From the NCBI RefSeq assembly GCF_021228795.1, contig NZ_CP089309.1:3596001-3660000 (forward strand): a stretch of 64,000 bases of DNA. The letters are read 5' to 3'. Within the stretch, counting starts at the first letter, position 1, and each line of letters starts with the position of its first letter. Made by a program: the position numbers and the translations under genes. The notes under the pieces were generated by a model that did no database searches, had not been told where the DNA came from, and saw only the letters and a program-made list of their open reading frames with translations. Shown here piece after piece: positions 35,273-45,039 of the stretch. This DNA is from Thiocapsa bogorovii (lineage in GTDB: Bacteria; Pseudomonadota; Gammaproteobacteria; Chromatiales; Chromatiaceae).

Positions 35273-36565
35273 ATGACTGATGCACCACTCGCCGAGCGGA
35301 TGCGCCCGGCCACGTTGGAGGGATTCTTCGGTCAGCAGCACCTGCTTGCGCCGGGCAAGCCCTTGCGTGAGGCGATCGAATCGGGCCAACTCCATTCGAT
35401 GATCTTCTGGGGGCCGCCCGGCTCGGGCAAGACCACGCTCGCGCGTCTCATCTCGCGGGTCTCCGGTGCCCATTTCCTCAGTCTGTCCGCCGTACTCGCG
35501 GGCGTGAAGGATATCCGCGATGCCGTTGCGACGGCGCGAGCGGTACGCGATCGGGAGCAGCGACCCACGCTGCTCTTCATCGATGAGGTGCACCGTTTCA
35601 ACAAGGCCCAGCAGGACGCCTTCCTGCCGCATGTCGAAGACGGCACCCTCACGTTTATCGGGGCCACGACCGAGAATCCGTCCTTCGCGCTGAACAATGC
35701 ACTGCTGTCGCGTGCGCGCGTCTATTTGCTTCATGCCCTGGACACCGAAGAGATCGAGCGCGTCCTGGCTCGTGCCCTCGCGGACCCCGTTCAAGGGCTC
35801 GGCGACCGTCGATTGCGTGTAACCGACGAGGCCGCTCATCTGCTCGCCCGCAGTGCCGACGGCGACGCCCGTCGCGCGCTTAACCTGCTTGAGCTGGCGG
35901 TCGGTATGACAGCAGGCGAGGAGATCGCGCCGGGCACCATCGCCGAGGTCATCGCCGGCAGCGTGCGACGCTTCGACAAGGGCGGTGATATCTTCTACGA
36001 CCAGATCTCTGCACTGCATAAGTCCGTGCGTGGGTCGGACCCGAACGCGGCGCTCTATTGGCTGGCCCGGATGATCGACGGTGGCTGTGATCCACTTTAC
36101 GTGGCGCGGCGCATCGTGCGGATGGCCAGCGAGGACATCGGCAACGCGGATCCGCGCGCGCTGGACCTGGCGCTCAATGCCTGGGAGGCTCAAGAGCGTC
36201 TCGGCTCGCCGGAGGGCGAATTGGCGCTCGCCCAAGCGGTCGTCTATCTGGCCTGCGCAGCCAAAAGCAATGCGGTCTGTCTGGCCTGGAACGAGGCGCT
36301 GGCCGATGCACGGTCGTCCGGCTCGCTCGATGTGCCGGTTCATCTGCGCAATGCCCCGACCAAGCTGCTCAAGGCGCTGGGACATGGACGGGCCTATCGC
36401 TATGCCCACGACGAGCCGGAGGGTTACGCGGCCGGAGAGACCTATCTCCCGGATGCCTTAGCGGGGCGACGCTATTACAGGCCGGTCGATCGCGGCCTCG
36501 AGATCAGGATCCGCGAGAAGCTGGAGCGTCTGAAGACGCTGGACGAGGCAGCGGGACGAGACTGA
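35273..36565 (+). CDS. rarA: Replication-associated recombination protein A (MgsA-like AAA ATPase)
   Basis: 430 residues starting [21 protein letters not shown]. Walker [13 protein letters not shown], Walker [11 protein letters not shown], sensor 1 GATTENPSF, then the RarA C-terminal domain ([19 protein letters not shown] and [11 protein letters not shown]). Acts at stalled forks and gaps, interacting with SSB. An in-frame ATG 63 bases upstream exists, but the homologous N-terminus begins at 35273. The seryl-tRNA synthetase gene often found next is absent. Confidence 0.95.
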   Translation: MTDAPLAERMRPATLEGFFGQQHLLAPGKPLREAIESGQLHSMIFWGPPGSGKTTLARLISRVSGAHFLSLSAVLAGVKDIRDAVATARAVRDREQRPTLLFIDEVHRFNKAQQDAFLPHVEDGTLTFIGATTENPSFALNNALLSRARVYLLHALDTEEIERVLARALADPVQGLGDRRLRVTDEAAHLLARSADGDARRALNLLELAVGMTAGEEIAPGTIAEVIAGSVRRFDKGGDIFYDQISALHKSVRGSDPNAALYWLARMIDGGCDPLYVARRIVRMASEDIGNADPRALDLALNAWEAQERLGSPEGELALAQAVVYLACAAKSNAVCLAWNEALADARSSGSLDVPVHLRNAPTKLLKALGHGRAYRYAHDEPEGYAAGETYLPDALAGRRYYRPVDRGLEIRIREKLERLKTLDEAAGRD

Positions 36566-36624
36566 GCGTGGCGCAGTCATGTGGGCGACTTAGGCGATTT
36601 CCGGGAATCGACATCCCAACTGCA

Positions 36625-36681
36625 CATCCGATTGGCCGGACGTGACGCCGCTTCGCGACGTTGCTTCCGGCCAATCGGATG
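36625..36681. repeat. 16-bp perfect inverted repeat between convergent genes
   Basis: CATCCGATTGGCCGGA (36625-36640) and its exact complement (36666-36681) enclose 25 bases. It lies between rarA and the leftward attachment-protein gene. There is no T-run on either strand, so it looks more like a REP-type palindrome than a standard terminator. A 20-base motif beginning TAAACCGCG adjoins it (36684-36703, minus strand). Confidence 0.7.
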
Positions 36682-36700
36682 GGCTTAGCGGGTGCGCGGT

Positions 36701-37132
36701 TTAGAGGAAGTCCGGCAGACTCTTGCGGATTGCCTCGGGGCTATGGGTTGTCAGGTTTTTGTCGATCTCCCCGGCAACCAACTGTTTGAGCGGAGGGGAC
36801 TGATGTTTGCGCAGCATCCCGAGGAAAGCCGGGGCAGCGATGACGTAGAGTTTCTGGAGCTCCCCTTTGTTGCGCGCGTTCTCCAGCGTTTCGCAGACCA
36901 GGCCGGCGAAGCGTTCGGCATTCTCCTGCTTGTGCGCCTCCTCGCCGTTGATACCGTGTGCCCCCGACATGGGGTCGTGACCGCGACCGCCCTTGTCGGT
37001 TGTCAGATCGCCCTCGTGAAGCCGGCCTTCCGGGAAGGCCAGGGTGTGGATCTCGCGCAGCGCGCCTGCTGATTTATCGGTGGCGAAGATGCGTGCGCGG
37101 CTGTTGTCGGCGGCCAGTATCCAAGTCAACAT
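36701..37132 (-). CDS. Host attachment family protein (PF10116-like)
   Basis: 143 residues with AAGGTGAC before the ATG. Family features: TWILAADNSRARIF, GRGHDPMSGAHGI, FAGLVCETLENARNKGE, LYVIAAPAFLGMLR and THSPEAIRKSLPDFL. The family name comes from an Agrobacterium protein linked to attachment; the fold resembles the eRF1/pelota-like domain and the biochemical role is unknown. Cytoplasmic, no signal peptide. Confidence 0.88.
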   Translation of the reverse strand: MLTWILAADNSRARIFATDKSAGALREIHTLAFPEGRLHEGDLTTDKGGRGHDPMSGAHGINGEEAHKQENAERFAGLVCETLENARNKGELQKLYVIAAPAFLGMLRKHQSPPLKQLVAGEIDKNLTTHSPEAIRKSLPDFL

Positions 37133-37291
37133 GATGTCACCTTACTCCCGTGCTGAGCCCGGCCGCGATGCGGTCGGAACCTTGGGTGCGACGGGAAGAT
37201 CACCTTCGGGATGCGGGGTGATGCGGTGTCGGGCCCCGCCCTGTATCGGTCAACTCCCGTCTCTTTTAGTGTAACAGGCCCGTCACGGAAA

Positions 37292-37738
37292 TCAGTGGCC
37301 CGGCCGACTCGCGACGGCAGCGCGTTCGACGCACTCGAGGTAGCTCGCGGCGTCGAAGGAAGCTTCGTTGCGTTGCAGCGTCCAGAGCGCCTCGGCGAGG
37401 CATTCCATGATGCGATGCTCGGTCTCGTGCGGATCCCCGGTGATCTGCATGAGGCGGCTATAGAGCCCACGGATGCCCGCCGGTTGATCGATGCTCAACT
37501 GCTCGAGGATAGCGATGTGCAGGCCCATGTGCAGGAATGGATTGGACTCGCCGTGTTCGGGGAGATAGTCGCGCTCCAGGGTCTTGTCCGTATCGGTCAT
37601 GAGCCGGTGATATTCCGGGTGTCGGCGCAGGACCTCGACGATCTGTGCCTCGACCGGCTCCAAGGGTTGGCCGGATTGGGCCTTCTCCCAAGCCGTGATG
37701 AAGGTGCGACGATGACTCTCACGATCGTTTGCAGGCAT
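37292..37738 (-). CDS. DUF1841 family protein
   Basis: 148 residues. The DUF1841 hallmark ESNPFLHMGLHIAILEQLSI and the segments TFITAWEKAQSGQPLEPVE and HRIMECLAEALW are clear. Function unknown; the gene commonly sits beside nth in gammaproteobacteria, as here (86 bases downstream of nth). Confidence 0.88.
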   Translation of the reverse strand: MPANDRESHRRTFITAWEKAQSGQPLEPVEAQIVEVLRRHPEYHRLMTDTDKTLERDYLPEHGESNPFLHMGLHIAILEQLSIDQPAGIRGLYSRLMQITGDPHETEHRIMECLAEALWTLQRNEASFDAASYLECVERAAVASRPGH

Positions 37739-37823
37739 GGTGTCGAGGATCTCGGTGGGTGCAGGGATTCGGGCTCGGCAAAGCCTTCGACGGGCCTTGC
37801 TGCGATTGCGTTCGATGCTTGCG

Positions 37824-38462
37824 TCATTGCGGCGGCGTCTTGTCGCGATAGTCGCAGAGATCGGCGATCGGGCACTCGGGGCAGCGCGGTTTACGTGCGA
37901 GACAGACGTAGCGTCCGTGCAGGATCAGCCAGTGGTGGGCATCCTTCAGAAAAACCTTGGGGACATGCCGCAGCAATCCCTGCTCGACCGCGAGCGGGGT
38001 TTTTCCGGGCGCGAGGCCGGTGCGGTTGGCAACGCGGAAGATATGGGTGTCGACGGCCATCGTCGGCTCGCCGAAGGCGGTATTGAGAACCACGTTGGCC
38101 GTCTTGCGTCCGACGCCGGGGAGCGCCTCCAGCGCTTTGCGCTCGCGCGGGACCTGACCACTGTGCGCCGCGACAAGGATCGCGCAGGTCTTGATGATGT
38201 TGGCGGCCTTGCTGTTGAAGAGTCCGATGGTCCGAATATGGGCCTTGAGGCCCTCTTCGCCGAGGGCGAGCATCTTCTCCGGTGTATCGGCAACCGCGAA
38301 AAGATGCGCCGTGGCCTTGTTGACCCCTTTGTCGGTTGCCTGTGCCGACAAGATCACCGCGACCAGAAGCTCGAAGGGTGTGCGATACACCAGCTCCGTC
38401 GTCGGCGCCGGATTGGCGGCGCGAAGACGCTCGAAGATGCGATTGCGCTTTTCCTTGTTCAT
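37824..38462 (-). CDS. nth: Endonuclease III
   Basis: 212 residues. Helix-hairpin-helix [12 protein letters not shown] with the catalytic lysine, catalytic Asp in AVDTHIFRV, and a C-terminal 4Fe-4S cluster with the C-X6-C-X2-C-X5-C pattern ([17 protein letters not shown]). Removes oxidised pyrimidines in base-excision repair. It diverges from lexA across a 62-base gap holding a LexA box. Confidence 0.97.
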   Translation of the reverse strand: MNKEKRNRIFERLRAANPAPTTELVYRTPFELLVAVILSAQATDKGVNKATAHLFAVADTPEKMLALGEEGLKAHIRTIGLFNSKAANIIKTCAILVAAHSGQVPRERKALEALPGVGRKTANVVLNTAFGEPTMAVDTHIFRVANRTGLAPGKTPLAVEQGLLRHVPKVFLKDAHHWLILHGRYVCLARKPRCPECPIADLCDYRDKTPPQ

Positions 38463-38482
38463 CGATGGATAATCCGGGGCGA

Positions 38483-38498
38483 CTGTCTAAAATGACAG
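38483..38498. promoter_or_regulatory. LexA box upstream of lexA
   Basis: CTGT-N8-ACAG within a larger perfect GACTGTC/GACAGTC palindrome (38481-38500). It lies 26 bases before the lexA ATG and about 10 bases after a GATAAT that could be the -10, the right place for autorepression. It is also within 40 bases of the nth start, so SOS control of nth is possible. Confidence 0.85.
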
Positions 38499-38524
38499 TC
38501 CATTTCGTCGAGCGATGTTCCGAT

Positions 38525-39190
38525 ATGAGCAATGACCTGACCCTCCGGCAACAGCAAATCCTGGAGCTGATCAGGTCGCATATCCGTGAGACCGGGGTGC
38601 CGCCGACACGCGCCGAGATCGCGCGGACCTTCGGCTTTCGGTCCGCCAACGCTGCCGAAGATCATCTACGGGCCTTGGCCCGGCACGGCGCGATTGAGCT
38701 GACGCGAGGTCGTTCGCGCGGCATCCGGCTCGTCGATCAGGCCGCCCGTGAGGTCGAGCTTCCGATCATCGGGCGTGTTGCCGCCGGCAGTCCTATCCTG
38801 GCCGCAGCGCATATCGAGGACTGGTGTCAGGTCAATCCGGACCTGTTTCGTCCCCGCGCCGACTATCTTCTCCGGGTTCGCGGCAACAGCATGTGCGATG
38901 CCTGCATCCTCGACGGCGATCTGCTCGCGGTGCATATCACCTCCGAGGTCTTCGACGGCCAGATCGTGGTGGCACGGTTGGGTGACGAGGTCACGGTCAA
39001 GCGCCTGCACTGGCAAGGGCAAGGGGCCAACCGTGCTTACCTGTTGCCGGAGAATCCGAGCTTTGAGCCGATCCCAGTCGATCTGCGCACACAACAGCTG
39101 GTCATCGAAGGATTGGGGGTCGGCGTGATTCGCCGTTTCGCGGGGGGCAGGACTCAAGGGACGACCAGCGTGACGCCAGGCATCAACTGA
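38525..39190 (+). CDS. lexA: LexA SOS repressor
   Basis: 221 residues. N-terminal winged helix with [27 protein letters not shown] and [18 protein letters not shown]; Ala-Gly self-cleavage site in GRVAAGSP; S24 peptidase domain with catalytic Ser in [16 protein letters not shown] and Lys in EVTVKRL. The cysteines in the CDAC loop (usually DxGI) are unusual but the catalytic residues are intact. The last 37 bases overlap tail-to-tail with the LysM-protein gene. Confidence 0.95.
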   Translation: MSNDLTLRQQQILELIRSHIRETGVPPTRAEIARTFGFRSANAAEDHLRALARHGAIELTRGRSRGIRLVDQAAREVELPIIGRVAAGSPILAAAHIEDWCQVNPDLFRPRADYLLRVRGNSMCDACILDGDLLAVHITSEVFDGQIVVARLGDEVTVKRLHWQGQGANRAYLLPENPSFEPIPVDLRTQQLVIEGLGVGVIRRFAGGRTQGTTSVTPGIN

Positions 39191-39927
39191 TTGGGGTCTT
39201 CGAGGACATGGCGGTTGGCCTCGAACAGCGCACGCCATTGACTACTGTCGCCGTAGCAGCGGCTGCTGATCAGGGCCAGTGAGTCGCTGGGCCGAATCCG
39301 ATAGGCGCCTTGCGCATCGAGTACCCGTGCCAGGGCGAGTTGATTCCGATGCAACAGTTTCTCGAAGGCAGTGATCGCCTGCTCGGCGGTCGCATCCCGT
39401 TTACTCTCTGGAATCCGCAGCGTTTCGCGCAGCTTTTCGTACGCATCGCGGGCAGCCTGGCGCGCCTGGTCCGCGTCGAGTGTGCCGCCGTCTTGTCGCG
39501 GAACCCGTGCGCGGAGCGCGTCGAAGCGGCGTTCGAGCGCCTCGTGGGCAGTGGTCAGCGAGAGTCGGCTGGCATCGAGCTCGGAGAGTTGTCGGTCGCG
39601 CTCGCTCAGGGTCTGCTCAAGCTCGAGCAGTGCCTCTCTGAGCCGCTGTACCTCACCGTTCAGGCGCTCAATCTCCTGGCTCCCCTCCGCAAGCCGACGC
39701 TCCGCCTCCATGCGGGCTTGGTCTGCGCTTTTGCGCGCATGGGCCGACTCCTTGAGTTTCCCCTCCATGCCGAGGAGGCGCAGCGTCATCGCTTCGATCT
39801 CGGCATCGGGAGCGACCGTCGGCTCGGGATCTGCCGACGGATCCTCGGCCCCCCAAGCTGAAGCTGCAACGAGCAGTATCAGGATTACGGAGAAGGGGCC
39901 GGTGTGCCGAGAACGATCCCGGGTCAT
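39154..39927 (-). CDS. Secreted coiled-coil protein with C-terminal LysM-like domain
   Basis: 257 residues. Signal peptide ([16 protein letters not shown]), a long coiled coil at about 45-145 (rich in [16 protein letters not shown]-type heptads), and a C-terminal LysM/FimV-like module [18 protein letters not shown]...[12 protein letters not shown]...PGVTLVVP. Likely periplasmic and peptidoglycan-associated. Its 3' end overlaps the 3' end of lexA on the opposite strand. Confidence 0.82.
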   Translation of the reverse strand: MTRDRSRHTGPFSVILILLVAASAWGAEDPSADPEPTVAPDAEIEAMTLRLLGMEGKLKESAHARKSADQARMEAERRLAEGSQEIERLNGEVQRLREALLELEQTLSERDRQLSELDASRLSLTTAHEALERRFDALRARVPRQDGGTLDADQARQAARDAYEKLRETLRIPESKRDATAEQAITAFEKLLHRNQLALARVLDAQGAYRIRPSDSLALISSRCYGDSSQWRALFEANRHVLEDPNQLMPGVTLVVP

Positions 39928-39973
39928 CTGATTCTCCTGGCGTCGTCTCGGCTAGAGGTCCGATGCCCCGGAT

Positions 39974-41335
39974 CTAAGCGACGCTCGGAAGCCCCGACAG
40001 GGCCATCGCGACCTCGTCCTCGGCATAGGTCAGGTCCTTCAGCTTGCCGGCCAAGTAATCCGTATAGGCCTGCATGTCGAAGTTGCCGTGCCCGCAGAGG
40101 TTGAAGAGGATGGTCTTGGACTCGCCCGACTCCCGACACTTCTCGGCCTCGACGATCGCGGCCTTCACGGCGTGGTTGGCCTCGGGCGCCGGGACGATGC
40201 CCTCGGCCTTGGCGAACTGGATGCCGGCGGCGAAACAATCCAACTGATTATAGGAGGTCGGCGTGATGTAGCCGAGCTTGGTCAGATGGCTGATTTGCGG
40301 CGCCATGCCATGATAACGGAGGCCCCCCGCGTGAAAGCCCGGCGGCACAAAGCTGGAACCGAGCGTATACATCTTGACCAGCGGGGTGAGCTTGGCGGTA
40401 TCGCCGTAGTCGTAGGCGAAGAGACCTTTCGTCAGCGTCGGGCAGGCCGATGGCTCGACGGCGATCAGCTCGATGTCGCGTCCGCCGCGCAGCTTCTCGC
40501 CCAAGAAGGGGAAGGCGATGCCGGCGAAGTTGCTGCCGCCGCCGGTGCAGCCGATGATCATGTCTGGGTAGTCTCCGGCCATTTCCAACTGCTGTTGTGC
40601 CTCGAGGCCGATGACGGTCTGATGCAGCAGGACGTGGTTCAGCACGCTGCCGAGCGCGTACTTGGTGTCGTCACGCTGGGCGGCCAGCTCGACGGCCTCG
40701 CTGATGGCGATGCCGAGACTGCCGGTGCTGTCGGGATGCTCCGCGAGGATGGCCCGTCCGGACGCGGTGGTTTCGCTCGGACTGGCGATGCACTGAGCCC
40801 CGAAGGTCTCCATGAACGCGCGTCGGTATGGCTTGTGGTTGAAGCTCACCTTGACCATGTAGACCACGATCTCTAGGCCGAACATGGATCCGGCCAAGGC
40901 GAGCGACGAGCCCCATTGACCCGCCCCGGTCTCGGTGGTGATCCGTTTCACGCCTTCCTGCTTGTTGTAGAAGGCCTGCGGGATGGCGGTGTTGGGTTTG
41001 TGGCTGCCGGCCGGGCTGACACCCTCGTACTTGTAGTAGATCTTCGCCGGGGTGTTGAGCGCCTTCTCCAGTCGACGTGCCCTGTAGAGCGGGGATGGTC
41101 GCCATTGCCGGTAGACCTCGCGCACCGGCTCCGGGATCTCGATCTCGCGCTCGGTGCTCATTTCCTGCTCGATCACGGCCCGCGGGAAGATCACCGCCAG
41201 ATCGTCCGGTGTAATCGGCTGTTGGGTGCCGGGGTGCAGGACCGGATCGAGAGGCCTCGGAAGATCGGCGTTGATGTTGTACCAGGTACGCGGGAGATGC
41301 TGCTCGTCGAGCAGATACTTGACTGAGTCGCTCAT
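39974..41335 (-). CDS. TrpB2-type tryptophan synthase beta-like protein
   Basis: 453 residues from [12 protein letters not shown] at 41335, with GAGG upstream. PLP-dependent beta-family enzyme: the Schiff-base lysine is in [12 protein letters not shown], the phosphate-binding loop is [11 protein letters not shown], and [11 protein letters not shown] precedes. The extended N-terminus and the KPYRR segment mark it as TrpB2, found beside or instead of TrpB1 in many archaea and bacteria. No trpA is nearby, consistent with a stand-alone indole-using enzyme. Confidence 0.92.
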   Translation of the reverse strand: MSDSVKYLLDEQHLPRTWYNINADLPRPLDPVLHPGTQQPITPDDLAVIFPRAVIEQEMSTEREIEIPEPVREVYRQWRPSPLYRARRLEKALNTPAKIYYKYEGVSPAGSHKPNTAIPQAFYNKQEGVKRITTETGAGQWGSSLALAGSMFGLEIVVYMVKVSFNHKPYRRAFMETFGAQCIASPSETTASGRAILAEHPDSTGSLGIAISEAVELAAQRDDTKYALGSVLNHVLLHQTVIGLEAQQQLEMAGDYPDMIIGCTGGGSNFAGIAFPFLGEKLRGGRDIELIAVEPSACPTLTKGLFAYDYGDTAKLTPLVKMYTLGSSFVPPGFHAGGLRYHGMAPQISHLTKLGYITPTSYNQLDCFAAGIQFAKAEGIVPAPEANHAVKAAIVEAEKCRESGESKTILFNLCGHGNFDMQAYTDYLAGKLKDLTYAEDEVAMALSGLPSVA

Positions 41336-41457
41336 GCTGTAGTCGGACCTCAGGGTGAATGGGTAACCGGCTGTCGTTGCGGCCGGTCTCTTGCGTCCGT
41401 CGACAAGTGTGCCAGTTTTGTGACCGATCTTGAATCCCATCAGGCGTGACGAACGCC

Positions 41458-41895
41458 CTAGCGACGCCTGAACCGCAGACCGGCGGTGGCGAGCATGACC
41501 TCGCGCAGGAAAAAAATCAGGGCTGCGATGAACGCGAGCATCGCGGCAATGAAGATGAGCGCCACCAATACAGCCGCGTCGAAGGTCAGAAAGGCACCGA
41601 GGAAGAGGATCGCAATCACCGCCGAGATCAGCAAGGCGGTAACGGTGCAGAGTCCGATCGAGAGCCCGATCAGCTTTGCGCGACGCGACAAGCGCTTGAG
41701 CTCGGAATCCGGCGCGGTTGGGTCTAGAGCCTTTTCAGCAGCTTCGCCTTCGACCCGGCGAGCCCGGTCTACGATGCGCCCGAGCCGATTGGTCATAACC
41801 GCAAGCATCGCACCGATACCCGAAAGCAGGAATACCGGCGCGACCGCAAGCTGGATGATCTGCGCGATATCGGTGATAGGGGATTCCTGAATCAC
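41458..41895 (-). CDS. DUF2721 membrane protein
   Basis: 145 residues with three predicted membrane helices ([37 protein letters not shown] and [19 protein letters not shown]) and the DUF2721 motif [14 protein letters not shown] after the first helix. Function unknown. Same strand as the der cluster; a separate promoter may lie in the 83 bases upstream. Confidence 0.85.
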   Translation of the reverse strand: MIQESPITDIAQIIQLAVAPVFLLSGIGAMLAVMTNRLGRIVDRARRVEGEAAEKALDPTAPDSELKRLSRRAKLIGLSIGLCTVTALLISAVIAILFLGAFLTFDAAVLVALIFIAAMLAFIAALIFFLREVMLATAGLRFRRR

Positions 41896-41978
41896 GTTGA
41901 TCCTCGGTCGAGCGCGGCGCGGCCGGTAGGGGAATCCAATCGGCGTCTTTCTTCATGGCCGGTGAACGATACGGCAGG

Positions 41979-43589
41979 TCAGTAGGCGAGCTCGTGGGCC
42001 CCGATATCATAAGCACCCCGTTGCGGCAGACCTGTTCCGTAAAAATCTCGGGTGCCGGTCGATAACCCCAGCAGCGCTTTCAGATCGATTCCGCGATTGA
42101 CGAGCGGTGAGTTTGTTTTTAAGCGATAGTCCAGCATCTTGTTCAACCTATTCGGGTTTCCGATGGTTCCGCCGAGTCCGGGATTCACTAGCCCGGGATC
42201 AACAGCGAGTCCAGTGGAAACACCGTTGAGCGTTTCTTGGCCGGTGACTCGGAAGGCCGAGAGGCTCGAGTAGCGGGTCGGCCCCCAGTAGATCTTGAAT
42301 GGGGACCCATTTGACCAATAGTTGTTGCCTTGAATCGCTAGCCCTTTTTGGCCGCCAGCAACACAAAGAAGAGGAGCGCCGGAGGTCGTGGAGATGATGT
42401 TGTTGCGAATGCTCAATGAAGAGGTCTGGGATGCCACCCTGATTCCGCAAACGTTTCCGGTCGGCGACGGAGAGAGATAGATGGTGTTGTTGTAAATGTG
42501 GCTGTTGGAGATCTCCAGCGGTGCCTTGCTCCAGACCACGATCCCGCCAGACCTGTTGCGGCGCCCGTCGTTCTCGGAGATGTTGTATCGAATGACGTTG
42601 TTCTTGAACGAAGGGGCCGAGTCGTATTGGGCAAAAAGATATCCTGCGCCGTCGTTGTCGTGCGAGTAGGTGTACTGCAGTGTCGAGTTCGTGACACCGC
42701 CGTCGAGATCGAAGCCACCGCCGTCGGCGGCTCCCGACGTCGTACGGTTTCCGTATGACTCACTGAATTGGATGGTGATTCGGTTCGTGCGCCATGCCCA
42801 AATTCCGATCGGGCCGCTGCTCGATGTGTTGCGCTCACCGTTGGAATGGGCCACGCATCGCGCGATCCGGCCACCATCCACATTCGACATGACGATGCCG
42901 TTGCCGGTTGGCTCTCTCACACCGGAAACCCCCGGGTTTCGGTACGCGAAGCTTCCGGTAATGTAGACCTTGGCATGGGCGTAGCCCTTGAAACCGGGTG
43001 CATCATATCCCCAGACGTTGATCCCGTTGCGCGCGTTGTCGTATGCACGTACGCGGTCGATGGAGACATTCGTAAACCCGGCTGTTCCGTTCCACGCGCC
43101 GATCTCGACCCCTGCATGATGAAACCCGCTTGCATCGATCTTGTTCAAGGTGACGCCCTTGAGCTTCACGCCACCCGGAAGGTCGGTGTAGAAGATGATC
43201 CCGGCACCATCGTTGACATCCGCTCCCGAACCCCTGAGGTTGAGATTGGAAATGACGAACCCGGCTGTGTTGTAGGCCAAGATGCCGTCGCCGTCGCCGG
43301 CCAGTATGGTCGCTCTACCGGTTCCATAAGAGCCGATCCGGATCGGGGACGCCGCCGTTCCTCGATCAAACGCGTCGAAAAAGAGACTGCCGGAAAAGTT
43401 GTCGCCGCCGCGCAGGAACACGCGATCGCCGGGATCAAGAATCAAATCATTGATTTTGTTTAAGGACCGCCAGGGGGCTTGCGAAGAGCTTCCGGAGTTG
43501 GTGTCCCGGCCGGCGGCACTCAGGTAGTAATCGGCGCCGAAGGAGCCCGTAGGCAGCAGGAGCAGTGCGAACAGCAATCGGTCGAACAT
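41979..43589 (-). CDS. Secreted right-handed parallel beta-helix protein
   Basis: 536 residues from the ATG at 43589 with GGAG eight bases upstream. A short signal peptide (FDRLLFALLLLPTGSFGA) precedes ADYYLSAAGRDTNSGSSS, a common start of pectate-lyase-like beta-helix proteins (PWRSLNKIN, LILDPGDRVFLRGG). Repeated N-x-I/V-x-x-N turns (SFKNNVIRYNISEND, ISNSHIYNNTIYLS, LSIRNNIIS) form the coils. A polysaccharide-binding or lyase role is possible, but no catalytic set is recognised. It begins 44 bases after der ends and interrupts an otherwise housekeeping operon. Confidence 0.83.
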   Translation of the reverse strand: MFDRLLFALLLLPTGSFGADYYLSAAGRDTNSGSSSQAPWRSLNKINDLILDPGDRVFLRGGDNFSGSLFFDAFDRGTAASPIRIGSYGTGRATILAGDGDGILAYNTAGFVISNLNLRGSGADVNDGAGIIFYTDLPGGVKLKGVTLNKIDASGFHHAGVEIGAWNGTAGFTNVSIDRVRAYDNARNGINVWGYDAPGFKGYAHAKVYITGSFAYRNPGVSGVREPTGNGIVMSNVDGGRIARCVAHSNGERNTSSSGPIGIWAWRTNRITIQFSESYGNRTTSGAADGGGFDLDGGVTNSTLQYTYSHDNDGAGYLFAQYDSAPSFKNNVIRYNISENDGRRNRSGGIVVWSKAPLEISNSHIYNNTIYLSPSPTGNVCGIRVASQTSSLSIRNNIISTTSGAPLLCVAGGQKGLAIQGNNYWSNGSPFKIYWGPTRYSSLSAFRVTGQETLNGVSTGLAVDPGLVNPGLGGTIGNPNRLNKMLDYRLKTNSPLVNRGIDLKALLGLSTGTRDFYGTGLPQRGAYDIGAHELAY

Positions 43590-43633
43590 CCATCGTCTCC
43601 ACAGGTGGTCGCCTTGCCTGTCTTCGACATCCG

Positions 43634-45034
43634 CTATCGCTTGCGATTGACGAACGTTTTGAGGCGCTGACGGTGTTTGATCTGATGAGGGGTGAGTTTG
43701 TTGCGGCGCCCTTCGAAAGGATTGGTGCCGCTCTTGAACTCGATCCGTAGGGGGGTACCGAGAAGCTTGAGCTCGCGTCTGAAGCGATTGATGAGATAGC
43801 GCCGGTAGGTGTCCGGGACCGCATCGGTCTGGTTGCCGTGGATGATGATGATGGGCGGGTTGCGTCCGCCCTGATGGGCATAGCGAAGCTTGATGCGTCT
43901 TCCGTGCACCAGGGGCGGTTGATGCTCTTGGACGGCAGCCTCGAGCAGTCGCGTCAGCTCGGGGGTCGAGAGGTTGCGGGTGGCGTTGGCGTAGGCCTTC
44001 TCGACCTCGTCGAGCAGGAGGCCGACACCGCTGCCGTGCAGGGCGGAGACCAGGTGCATCTTGGCGAAGTCGAGGAAGGCGAGCTTGCGCGCGAACTGTG
44101 TCTTGATCTGCTCGCGTTCGTCGGGGGCCAACCCATCCCACTTGTTGATTGCGACCACAAGCGCCCGCCCGCGCTCGATGATGTGTCCCGCGAGGGTGGC
44201 GTCTTGTTCGCCGACACCCTCATGTGCGTCGAGCACCAGGATGACGACATTGGCGGCGTCGATCGCCTGCAGGGTTTTGATGACGCTGAATTTTTCGATG
44301 ACGTCGTCGATCCGGGCGCGGCGGCGCATGCCCGCTGTGTCGATCAGCGTGTAGTGGCGACCCTGTTGCTCGAAGGGGACGAAGATGCTGTCGCGTGTGG
44401 TGCCGGGGCTGTCGAAGGTGACCAGTCGGTCGTCGCCGAGGATGCGGTTGATGAGAGTCGACTTGCCTGCGTTCGGGCGCCCGACGATTGCGACGCGGAC
44501 GCCTTCCTTGGTCTCTGCGGCACCGATCCCATCGTGGTCGGTCGTCGGGAATACGGCAAAGACGGCGTCGATGAGATCCTGCACGCCGCGTCCATGTGTG
44601 GCCGAGACCGCCATCGGCGCACCGAGGCCGAGTCGATGGAAGTCAGCGGTGGCCAGCACCGGGTCCATGGTGTCGCTCTTGTTGACCACCAGACTGACTG
44701 GCTTGCCCATACGGCGCAGGCGTGCGGCGATCTCGATGTCGCCCGGTGTGCAGCCGTCGCGGGCATCGACGAGGAAGAGCAGATGGTCGGCTTCCTCGAT
44801 GGCGAGCCGGACCTGCCGTTCCATCAAGGCCTCGACACCGTCGATGGCCTGGCTGATGCCGCCGGTGTCGACGATGACATAACGGCTCGGTCCCACGACG
44901 CCGATTCCGTACTGACGATCGCGGGTCAGGCCGGGAAAATCCGCAACCAGCGCATCACGCGTGTGCGTGAGGCGATTGAAGAGTGTCGACTTGCCGACGT
45001 TGGGCCGGCCGATCAGGGTGATGACGGGCAGCAT
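43634..45034 (-). CDS. der: Ribosome-assembly GTPase Der (EngA)
   Basis: 466 residues with two tandem G domains: [20 protein letters not shown] and NKSD, then [22 protein letters not shown] and NKWDG, and a C-terminal KH-like domain ([15 protein letters not shown]) with a basic tail. Needed for 50S subunit assembly. Starts five bases after the bamB stop, as in other gammaproteobacteria. Confidence 0.97.
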   Translation of the reverse strand: MLPVITLIGRPNVGKSTLFNRLTHTRDALVADFPGLTRDRQYGIGVVGPSRYVIVDTGGISQAIDGVEALMERQVRLAIEEADHLLFLVDARDGCTPGDIEIAARLRRMGKPVSLVVNKSDTMDPVLATADFHRLGLGAPMAVSATHGRGVQDLIDAVFAVFPTTDHDGIGAAETKEGVRVAIVGRPNAGKSTLINRILGDDRLVTFDSPGTTRDSIFVPFEQQGRHYTLIDTAGMRRRARIDDVIEKFSVIKTLQAIDAANVVILVLDAHEGVGEQDATLAGHIIERGRALVVAINKWDGLAPDEREQIKTQFARKLAFLDFAKMHLVSALHGSGVGLLLDEVEKAYANATRNLSTPELTRLLEAAVQEHQPPLVHGRRIKLRYAHQGGRNPPIIIIHGNQTDAVPDTYRRYLINRFRRELKLLGTPLRIEFKSGTNPFEGRRNKLTPHQIKHRQRLKTFVNRKR

Positions 45035-45039
45035 GCCGT

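Noticed and set aside
36625-36681. Intrinsic terminator between rarA and the attachment-protein gene
   Set aside because: The stem is perfect, but the loop is 25 bases and no T-run follows on either strand; kept only as a repeat.
41979-44141. A 720-residue version of the beta-helix protein
   Set aside because: The first 184 residues are an out-of-frame reading of der; a signal peptide and ribosome binding site define the start at 43589.
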